Source: Gemmatimonadales bacterium (GTDB lineage: Bacteria > Gemmatimonadota > Gemmatimonadetes > Gemmatimonadales > JACORV01). Taken from it: DNA of 64,000 bases. The stretch covers positions 88,300-152,299 of the forward strand of contig DATJUT010000101.1 of the NCBI GenBank assembly GCA_035502185.1, given 5' to 3'. Positions 54,455-61,585 of the stretch are shown here, piece after piece. Below the pieces are notes generated by a model that saw only the letters and a program-made list of their open reading frames with translations, searched no databases and had not been told where the DNA came from. Position 1 is the first letter of the stretch. Every line of letters begins with the position of its first letter. Position numbers and translations under genes: made by a program.

Positions 54455-57400
54455 CTAAAGCCGGACACTCAGGCCGCCGGTGACGATACGCGAGCGGGGG
54501 TAGATGTTGTTGTCGATGCCGTTGATCCCCGCGGTCGGATCCACGCCGCTATACCCGGTGATCGTGAAGACGTTCTGCACCGTGGCGTAGACGCGCATCT
54601 GACGACCCTGATACCGGAACGTATAGCCCAGCGAGATGTTGTCCATCCGCAGGAACGACCCGTCCTCGAGGTAGAGGTCCGACAGATACTGCGCCGACAA
54701 GAACCCGGTCTTGAGGAACGAGGTGTTCAGGTTGTACGGCGACCCGCGCTGCAGCTGCGCCGCAAAGCCCTCGTCGGACGCGACGTTGTTGTACACGTAG
54801 TTCCCGAGCCACGCCCGCAGCGTGAAGCTCAGGTCGAAGTTGCCGTACGTGAAGTTGGAGGTATGCCCCAGGATCCACGTCGGCGCGGGGCTGTGCTCCG
54901 CGTGGAGGCCGCGGGAGTCGCAGCTGTTGCCGGGCGTTTCGGTGAAGATGCTGTCGCCCGCCGCGTTCTGGACGTTGCTGTAGAAGGTGCCCTCGACCGG
55001 CTTCCCGGTCTTCGGGTCGTAGTACTGCCGGCAGACCCAGAAGCTGTTGTTCGGCAGCCCCGCCTTGAGGATCTGGATCGTGCTGCCCACGCCGCCGGAG
55101 ATGCCGCCGGTGAAGATGTACGCCCCGGCACCGCCCCACGGCGTCACCTGCGTGATGGTGTTCGAGTTGTTGGCGGCGGTGAAGTCGGCGGTCCAGCCGA
55201 GCTTGCTCCGCCCGCCCTGGAGGATGCGGGCGCTCAGGCTGAGCTCGAGGCCCTTGTTCCGCATGCTGCCGACGTTGGTCGTGATGTAGTTGGACAGGTT
55301 CGTGGCCGGGTCAATCGGCACGAAGTTGATCAGGTGGTCCGTGTTCTTGACGTAATAGTCGATGGCCCCGGTGATCCGCTGGTTCAGGAAGCCGTAATCG
55401 AGGCCGATGTCCCAGGAGCTGGTCTGCTCCCACGTGATGTTCGGGTCCACCGCGCTCGGCCGGATCGTCGGAATGTACGTGGTGCCGAACGCCACCTGCG
55501 CCTGCGGGTTGCTCTGCAGGAAGCTCGTGCTGTAGAGGTACGCACCGAACCCCTGGTTGCCGTCCTTCGCCCACGACGCCCGGAGCTTGAGGTCCGAGAG
55601 CGGAGTGAAGCTGCGTAGGAACGGCTCCTGCGAAATGCGCCACGCAGCGGACAGGGCGGGGAAGTTCCCCCACGCGTTGTCCGGGCTGAACTTGGACGAG
55701 CCGTCCCGGCGGACGCTGGCCGCCACCAGGTAGCGGTCGTTCAGGTTGTAGTTCACGCGCCCGAAGAACGAAATCTGCTTGGTCTCGGTGATGAAGTTGG
55801 AGTTCGAGACGTTGGTCGCCTGCGGGTCCCCGTTGATCCCCAGCAGGTTGGTGCTGAGGCCGGTCAGCGTGACATTGGGATAGTCACTGTACGTGTACCC
55901 GTAGGAATACCCGCCGGTGACGTCGATGCGGCCGGGCACGATGTTCAGTGGCGCGGCGTAATCCAGATACGTCTCGAAAACGGTGTTGGCGTTTGTCGGG
56001 GTGGCACTGAACAGGCGGCCGAGCTCGCCCGACTTGGTCTCGGGGTGGATGTTGCTCGGAGTGAACTGCGTCGCCGTGATCGAGCTGATCTCGTACCCGA
56101 GATTCGTGTTCCAGTGCAGCGCCGAGAGGAACGGCAGGCTGTAATCCGTCTGCAGATTGCCGACGCTGTGGAAGGTCGTGCCTCTCGACTCGGAGGTGTT
56201 CAGGATCTCCAGCGGATTGTCGGCCGACTGGAGCGAGTTGTTGGGCCAGTTGTAGTAGCCGGTCGCGCTGGTCGCATCGTAGACCGGCTGCGTCGGCCCC
56301 ATCTGCGCGGCGTTGGAGAGCACCCCGCCGGGCAGGACCTCGTCGACCGTGCGCGCGCCCCTGAGGTTGGCCTTCACGTCGAGGCGATCGCCGAATAGGT
56401 GCTGATCGTAGTTGAAGCCCAGCGAGATCCGCTCGGTCGAGCTGTTCTTGATCACGCCCTCCTGGTTCATGTAGCCGAAGGAGAGGCGGTAGTTGCTGGT
56501 CACACCCGAGCCGGACACGACCAGGTTGTGCTCCTGGCCCCAGCCGTTGCGCTTGACGAGGTCGAACCAGTTGGTGTTCGCCGTGCCCAGCTGAGAGAAC
56601 CCGGCCGCCGAGTCGTACTGGATCACGGCAGCCCGGAACTGCGCCGCGTTCAACATCGACGGCACGCGGGTGATGGACGAGGACGTCATGCTGCCGCTGT
56701 ACTCCACCCGCGGCGCGCCCTGCCCCGACTTCGTCGTGATGATCACGACGCCGGTGGCGGCGTTGGTGCCGTAGATCGCCGCGGCCGAGGCGTCCTTCAG
56801 GACCGTGATGCTCTCGATGTCGTTCGGATTGAGGTAATTGAGGACGTCGTGGCCGCCGGAGATCCCGTTCAGGTTGGTCCCCGAAGACACCGGCATGCCG
56901 TCAATCACGTACAGCGGATCGCTGCTCGAGCTGACCGAGGTCGCGCCCCGGACCCGGATCGAGATCCCGCCGCCCGGCTCGTTGTTGTCCACGACCTGGA
57001 CGCCCGCGACCTTGCTCTCGACCAGCTGCTCCGGGCTGATGATGCGCCCGGGGTTGAAGTCCTCCACCTTCAGCTGGGTGACGGCGCCGGTGATGTCGCC
57101 GGCCCGCTGCTGGCCGTAGCCCACGACCACGATCTCGGACAGACCCACGGCCTGCTGGGTCATGCCGATGTCCGGCACCACGACCGTCTGGCCTGCCTCG
57201 ACCGTGACGGCCTGGACCACCGGCGCGTAGCCGAGCATCCGCACGCGCAGCGAGTCCGTGCCGGCCGGCATGGTGAGGACGAAGTGACCGTCCGCGCCGG
57301 TCTGCGTGGCGCGGGTGCCGATGGTCACGGTGGCCGCGGCGAGGGGCTGCTTGGACGCATCGTCGACGACGCGTCCGCGAACCCTGCCCGGCTCTTGTGC

Positions 57401-57463
57401 GCGCAGCGGCGCCACCCACGCCAGTGCCAGGAGCGCACCGATTACGTACCGACCTCGTTTCAT
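54455..57463 (-). CDS. susC: SusC/RagA-family TonB-linked outer-membrane transporter
   Basis: A 1002-residue outer-membrane receptor. The signal peptide (MKRGRYVIGALLALAWVAPLRAQ) is followed by a carboxypeptidase regulatory-like domain (about 25-105), the family signature EIVVVGYGQQ, plug motifs GGGISIRVRGATSVSSSSDPLYVIDGMPV and AAIYGTNAATGVVIITTKSG, and a long barrel ending GGLSVRL. It is the pore partner of SusD and imports oligosaccharides with TonB energy. The ATG at 57463 has GAGGAGG upstream. With the downstream amylases its substrate is likely starch-derived maltodextrins, a functional inference. Confidence 0.94.
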   Translation of the reverse strand: MKRGRYVIGALLALAWVAPLRAQEPGRVRGRVVDDASKQPLAAATVTIGTRATQTGADGHFVLTMPAGTDSLRVRMLGYAPVVQAVTVEAGQTVVVPDIGMTQQAVGLSEIVVVGYGQQRAGDITGAVTQLKVEDFNPGRIISPEQLVESKVAGVQVVDNNEPGGGISIRVRGATSVSSSSDPLYVIDGMPVSSGTNLNGISGGHDVLNYLNPNDIESITVLKDASAAAIYGTNAATGVVIITTKSGQGAPRVEYSGSMTSSSITRVPSMLNAAQFRAAVIQYDSAAGFSQLGTANTNWFDLVKRNGWGQEHNLVVSGSGVTSNYRLSFGYMNQEGVIKNSSTERISLGFNYDQHLFGDRLDVKANLRGARTVDEVLPGGVLSNAAQMGPTQPVYDATSATGYYNWPNNSLQSADNPLEILNTSESRGTTFHSVGNLQTDYSLPFLSALHWNTNLGYEISSITATQFTPSNIHPETKSGELGRLFSATPTNANTVFETYLDYAAPLNIVPGRIDVTGGYSYGYTYSDYPNVTLTGLSTNLLGINGDPQATNVSNSNFITETKQISFFGRVNYNLNDRYLVAASVRRDGSSKFSPDNAWGNFPALSAAWRISQEPFLRSFTPLSDLKLRASWAKDGNQGFGAYLYSTSFLQSNPQAQVAFGTTYIPTIRPSAVDPNITWEQTSSWDIGLDYGFLNQRITGAIDYYVKNTDHLINFVPIDPATNLSNYITTNVGSMRNKGLELSLSARILQGGRSKLGWTADFTAANNSNTITQVTPWGGAGAYIFTGGISGGVGSTIQILKAGLPNNSFWVCRQYYDPKTGKPVEGTFYSNVQNAAGDSIFTETPGNSCDSRGLHAEHSPAPTWILGHTSNFTYGNFDLSFTLRAWLGNYVYNNVASDEGFAAQLQRGSPYNLNTSFLKTGFLSAQYLSDLYLEDGSFLRMDNISLGYTFRYQGRQMRVYATVQNVFTITGYSGVDPTAGINGIDNNIYPRSRIVTGGLSVRL

Positions 57464-57596
57464 ACTGCGCCTCCTCAAGCTGTGAGGGCTACAAGAGAAC
57501 GCCCCGGCCGATGATCGGACCAGGGCGGGAAGAGTGGACCCTGCACGGCGCCAGCGTATTGCCGGAGCCGGTGCGCAGGTTGCAGCAAATGCTCTG

Positions 57597-57613
57597 CCCG
57601 GCTTGGAGCCGGG
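57597..57613 (-). other. Short hairpin in the susC leader
   Basis: CCCGGCT and AGCCGGG pair over a 3-base loop, about 135 bases before the susC start. It may act in mRNA stability or regulation. Confidence 0.3.
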
Positions 57614-57723
57614 TAGCCAATTCGTCCGGGATTCGGCCGTCACGATGATCGGGTCGTCGTGCCAATGTCACCCTGCGGACAAAGATTGAACCGCGGCCCA
57701 CCGATACGCGATCGTTGCCATCT

Positions 57724-57752
57724 CAGGTACTGTACGGCTGCGATTCTGTCAA
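57724..57752 (-). promoter_or_regulatory. Promoter of the susCD-amylase operon
   Basis: On the minus strand TTGACA (57752-57747), a consensus -35, is 17 bases from TACCTG (57729-57724). It would give a leader of about 255 bases. The -10 is weak, so a regulator may assist it. Confidence 0.4.
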
Positions 57753-58066
57753 CAGCCGGCGCCCGGGTGGAAAGACGCAAGTACCGTTCCCTATGGGCCA
57801 GGAAGGGCCGCCGAGTCTCCCCTAGGCAACGACCGTGTCGGGGTAACGACCTACGGCTGCCGCCGCACGGGCGCCGCCGATTGCGAAGCGCACAACTCGT
57901 TGTCCATCAAGTAATTGGATGGCGTCGGCGCGCCGAGCTGATCGGGGTCGGGCCGGTCGGGTCGTTTCGGGTCACCGACGCCCGGTCCCCCCCGGTCACC
58001 CCGGTGACTGGGTTCTGCGCACGTCGGTCCGACGGCGGGGGGCGCCCCTGTGCTGGAAGGGCCCAA

Positions 58067-58097
58067 ACGACCCGTCGGGCAGGGCCTGCCCGGTCGT
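58067..58097 (-). terminator. Terminator-like hairpin after the second propeller gene
   Basis: ACGACC....GGGCA pairs with TGCCCGGTCGT over a GGGCC loop, with a 4-base bulge. On the minus strand it is followed by TTTGGG. It lies about 55 bases past the stop codon of the propeller gene. Confidence 0.45.
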
Positions 58098-58151
58098 GCC
58101 GCCCCCCGGACCCGACTGTCCAACCCGGGTTTGCCGAGCAGGGCCCGCGGC

Positions 58152-61100
58152 CTAGGGTCGGCGAACCCCACGCCCGCAGGGCGGGGTGACCAGGTTGGCG
58201 CCCGTGGCAGCCAACGGGGCCATTCCGTGCCCCGCGAGCAACGAATCGAGACCGGCGACGCCATGGTCCCGGATGGTCCTCCAGGAGGCGACCGCCGTCG
58301 CGAGATCTCGGCAGGCGTCGGAGTAGGCGGCGAGCACCGGCCCGGTCGGTGCCGCGTCCGCGAGGTCCTGGCCGACGAGCTGGCGGCCGAGGGCGCCGTT
58401 GACCTGGACGAAGTTCGGAGGCGCGGGTGGTCCGCCGCGGCGGAAGAACGCCGGGCCCCGCCCGGGCCCCGGGCTTCCCGCGACCGTGTCGAGACGGGCG
58501 GCGAGGGCCTTGGCCGCCTGCACGACGTCGGCGGCGACGCTCGAGCCGGTGTCCGCAGCCAGCGCCGTGCGCAATGCGGCCGCTTCCTGGTAGCCGGCCC
58601 ACGCCTCGCCCATTCCGCGGTAGATCCTCATCACGAGGTCGTGCTGCGCCGCGAGCGCCGCCGCGGTCGTCGGCGAGCGCGGGTCGTTGGCGACCGTCAC
58701 GGAGCGGGTGTAGGTCCTGCCTGCGACCGTGAGCCGCAGGGTGTAGGTCCCGGGCAGGACCAGGGGGCCTTCCGGTGATGCCGGCGTCAGCCCCGGGTTG
58801 GCGTTGATCTCGAAGCTGTGGGCGAACGCCGGCGGCGGGTCGTAGCGCAGATCCCAGGTGGTCCGGTTGACGCCGCTGTCCGTGGGGAGCGGGCGCGGCG
58901 TGGTGAGCCAGAAGCTCGGCTCGGGCGGCCTGGCGGCCTCGGTCACGGGCGGGACCGGTACGCTCGAGAGATGGCGCACCACCAGTCCCGCCGCATCGAG
59001 CACGTCGAGCGTCACGTCGCCCGCGGGCCTCCGCTTCAGGTAGTAGTAGACCGTCGCGCCCTCCGGCGGGTTCAAGGCGTGCGGGACCTCCGGAGGGAAC
59101 GGGGTGTTCTGGTTCACGTTGCGGTGCACCCGGATCGCCGCGGCCGGCGCGAACAGGTGGACGTCCTCGGCCGCGATCTCCGGCGACACCTGCCGCAGCG
59201 GCGAGATGTCGTCCAGGATCCAGATGCCGCGCCCGTAGGTGCCCACCACGAGGTCGTTGCCGGCGATCACGGCGTCGCGGTACGACGTGTTGGGCAGGTT
59301 GAGTTGCAGCGACTGCCAGTGGTCCCCGTCGTCGAACGAGACGTCCATCCCGCTCTCGGTGCCGGCGAACAACAGGCCGGCCCTTCTGGTGTCGGCGCGG
59401 ATCACCTGCGCGAAGCTGCCGCTGGGCTGTCCGGTCGGGAGCCCGGACACGATCCGCGTCCAGGTCCGGCCGAAGTCACGCGTCCGGTAGAGGAGCGGCG
59501 CGTAGTCGCCGGTGCCGTGCCCGTCCACGGCGGCGTAGGCCTCGGCCGGGTCGTGGTGCGAGGCCTCGACCGCCGTGACGTCGGACTGGTCCGAGTCCGG
59601 CAGGTCCGGGATCGAGACGTCCTGCCAGGTGCGTCCCTCGTCCCTGGTCACCTTGATGAGGCCGTTGTTCGTCCCCACCCAGATGATCCCGCGGCGCGCG
59701 GTGGACGCCGCCATGGACTCGATCGCTCCGCCGCGCGGCGCAGTGGAGCCTCCCGGGCGCGCCGCGAGGCTCTCGGCCGGCGGCGTAACGCCCGCGGGGT
59801 AGCCGAGGTCGGGGCTCAGCTTGCGCCAGTGTGCGCCGCCGTCCGTGGTGGCCATGACGTACTGGTAGCCGGCCAGCAGCTCGTGCGGATTCCACGGAGC
59901 CCACAGCAGCGGCTGCGAACGGGTCACTCTCAGGTACGCCTTCGGGTCGGCGTTGGGGCCGACGTTGATGATCTGCTCGCTCGGCCAGGTGACCTTCAGG
60001 ATCCCTGAGCCGGAGCCGTACACGATGTCGGGGTCCAGCGGATCAGCCACTACGGTGCCCCATTCCCAGGTGCCCACCGGGCTCCAGTCCATGGGCGTGA
60101 TCTCGCCGTAGTTGCCGCGGCTCCGGGTGCGGATCGCCCCGGCGTCCTGCTGGCTCGCGTAGATCCAGTAGGGCCGGGAGCGGTCCACGGAGACGTGGTA
60201 GACCTGCTCCGTCGACTGGTTGTACCAGGGGCTCCACGTGCGACCGCCGTCCAGGCTCACCGTCGCGCCCTGGTCCAGCCCCATCAGCATGCGCTGCCCA
60301 TCGGTCGGGTCGATCCACAGCTGCTGAGGGTCGTCGCCACCGGGCGCGCCCTTGAAGCCGGTGAACGTGTTGCCGCCGTCGGTCGAGACGTAGCTCGACG
60401 TGTTGACGGTGTAGACCACGTCCGGATTCCGCGGGCTCACGTACACGCCGCAGTTGTAGCCGCCCTGGCCGTTCCCCACCCGGCGGTCGTCCGGGTCCAT
60501 CTGGCGCCAGGTCGCACCGCCGTCGTCGGAGCGATACAGGCCGAAGTTGCCGATCAGGTAGACACGTTGCGCGTTGGTGTGCATCGCCACCGCCAGCGAG
60601 GTGCGACCCGCGAGGCGTGGCAGGCCACCGCCGGTGATCTCGCGCCAGGTGAGCCCCTCGTCCGTGGACTTGTAGAGCGCGGTGCCCGTCGGGCCGTTCG
60701 CGGCGGGTCCTCCGCCCGGCCCGCCGCGGCCCGCGGCCCGCGGCGGCGTGTAGTGACGGTCGGTGGTGGCGAAGACCACGCCCGGCTGGTCGTAGGCCCA
60801 GGCCAGCTTCTGGATGCCGGTCTCGTCGTCCACGTACAGCGTCCGGGTCCAGGTGCGGCCGCCGTCCGTGCTGCGGTAGATGCCGCGCTGGCCGCCCTTC
60901 GCGTGGAAGTCGCCCTGCGCCGTCACCAGCACGAGGTTCGGGTCGTGCGGATCCACCAGGATCGAGGGGATCTGCCTGGTGGAGTCGAGGCCGACGTGCC
61001 GCCAGGTGCGGCCGGCGTCGTCCGAGCGGTACACGCCGTCGCCCTCGTTGATGTTGCCGCCGGTAGGCATGTCGCCCGTGCCGACGTAGATCACGCTCGT

Positions 61101-61412
61101 GTCGGACGGCGCCACTTCGACCGCGCCGACGGCCGAGACCGTCGTGACGGAGTCGAAGACCGGGTCCCACGTCGTCCCGGCGTTGGTGGTCTTCCAGACG
61201 CCGCCCGTGGGAAAGCCGGCGTAGAACACGCCGGGCTCGCCGATGGCGCCGGTGACGGCGGAGACGCGTCCGGCGCGGAACGGGCCGACGTTGCGCCACA
61301 CCAGCCCGGAAACGGGCTGCGCCGCAGCCGGTCTCGCGGCGAGAGCGAGCAGCACGAGGGACGCGCCGAGCAGCGGCGGGCGGAGCGGTACCAGTTTGCG
61401 GAAATCGGTCAT
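58152..61412 (-). CDS. BNR/Asp-box beta-propeller protein (sortilin/VPS10-like), paralogue of the one at 10771
   Basis: A 1086-residue exported protein. A signal peptide (LLGASLVLLALAARPAAAQ) replaces the Tat signal of its paralogue. PVSGLVWRNVGPFRAGRVSAVTG, GGVWKTTNAGTTW, SDDAGRTW, STDGGRTW, SDDGGATW, DEGRTW and SFDDGDHW are repeated Asp-box blades; ISPLRQVSPE occurs in both proteins. The C-terminus has a beta-sandwich followed by a helical tail. No enzyme residues are assigned. The ATG at 61412 has GGAG nine bases upstream, better than the one at 61421. It is divergent from a GH3 gene with 173 bases between. Its role may be binding or processing glycans or proteins. Confidence 0.82.
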   Translation of the reverse strand: MTDFRKLVPLRPPLLGASLVLLALAARPAAAQPVSGLVWRNVGPFRAGRVSAVTGAIGEPGVFYAGFPTGGVWKTTNAGTTWDPVFDSVTTVSAVGAVEVAPSDTSVIYVGTGDMPTGGNINEGDGVYRSDDAGRTWRHVGLDSTRQIPSILVDPHDPNLVLVTAQGDFHAKGGQRGIYRSTDGGRTWTRTLYVDDETGIQKLAWAYDQPGVVFATTDRHYTPPRAAGRGGPGGGPAANGPTGTALYKSTDEGLTWREITGGGLPRLAGRTSLAVAMHTNAQRVYLIGNFGLYRSDDGGATWRQMDPDDRRVGNGQGGYNCGVYVSPRNPDVVYTVNTSSYVSTDGGNTFTGFKGAPGGDDPQQLWIDPTDGQRMLMGLDQGATVSLDGGRTWSPWYNQSTEQVYHVSVDRSRPYWIYASQQDAGAIRTRSRGNYGEITPMDWSPVGTWEWGTVVADPLDPDIVYGSGSGILKVTWPSEQIINVGPNADPKAYLRVTRSQPLLWAPWNPHELLAGYQYVMATTDGGAHWRKLSPDLGYPAGVTPPAESLAARPGGSTAPRGGAIESMAASTARRGIIWVGTNNGLIKVTRDEGRTWQDVSIPDLPDSDQSDVTAVEASHHDPAEAYAAVDGHGTGDYAPLLYRTRDFGRTWTRIVSGLPTGQPSGSFAQVIRADTRRAGLLFAGTESGMDVSFDDGDHWQSLQLNLPNTSYRDAVIAGNDLVVGTYGRGIWILDDISPLRQVSPEIAAEDVHLFAPAAAIRVHRNVNQNTPFPPEVPHALNPPEGATVYYYLKRRPAGDVTLDVLDAAGLVVRHLSSVPVPPVTEAARPPEPSFWLTTPRPLPTDSGVNRTTWDLRYDPPPAFAHSFEINANPGLTPASPEGPLVLPGTYTLRLTVAGRTYTRSVTVANDPRSPTTAAALAAQHDLVMRIYRGMGEAWAGYQEAAALRTALAADTGSSVAADVVQAAKALAARLDTVAGSPGPGRGPAFFRRGGPPAPPNFVQVNGALGRQLVGQDLADAAPTGPVLAAYSDACRDLATAVASWRTIRDHGVAGLDSLLAGHGMAPLAATGANLVTPPCGRGVRRP

Positions 61413-61509
61413 GACAGGCATCTCCAGAGCGCACTGGGGAGGCATCGGATTCACGAGCGTTTGGATTCGGTGACAGAATGTCTACGGGGAAGCACGCGGC
61501 AAAGTTGCA

Positions 61510-61545
61510 CGACGCCGGCCTCCGCCGAGGAGAGGCCCGGCGTCG
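61510..61545 (+). other. Hairpin in the GH3 leader
   Basis: CGACGCCGGCCT (61510-61521) pairs with AGGCCCGGCGTCG (61533-61545) with one bulge, about 40 bases before the GH3 start. It may be regulatory or a roadblock to upstream transcription. Confidence 0.3.
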
Positions 61546-61585
61546 GGCGGACCGCGCTTCGCCAGCACCGGGCAGGAGGCACGAC

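Larger units (their letters stand above)
57464..58151. other. 688-bp intergenic region between susC and the second propeller gene
   Basis: No convincing gene is present; both flanking genes are on the minus strand, so it is the susC upstream region and the 3' side of the propeller gene. It holds a susC promoter (57724-57752), a hairpin in the leader (57597-57613), another inverted repeat (GTCACC/GGTGAC at 57995-58008) and a terminator-like hairpin (58067-58097). The stretch 57900-58150 is unusually G/C-run-rich, with runs such as CCCCCCC and GGGGGG and repeated GGTCAC/GGTGAC words. Confidence 0.5.

Noticed and set aside
57464-58151. A tRNA gene or small coding gene in the gap upstream of susC.
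   Set aside because: No cloverleaf pattern with a TTCGA-type loop and CCA-like end was seen, and candidate frames have arginine-rich, shadow-like composition.
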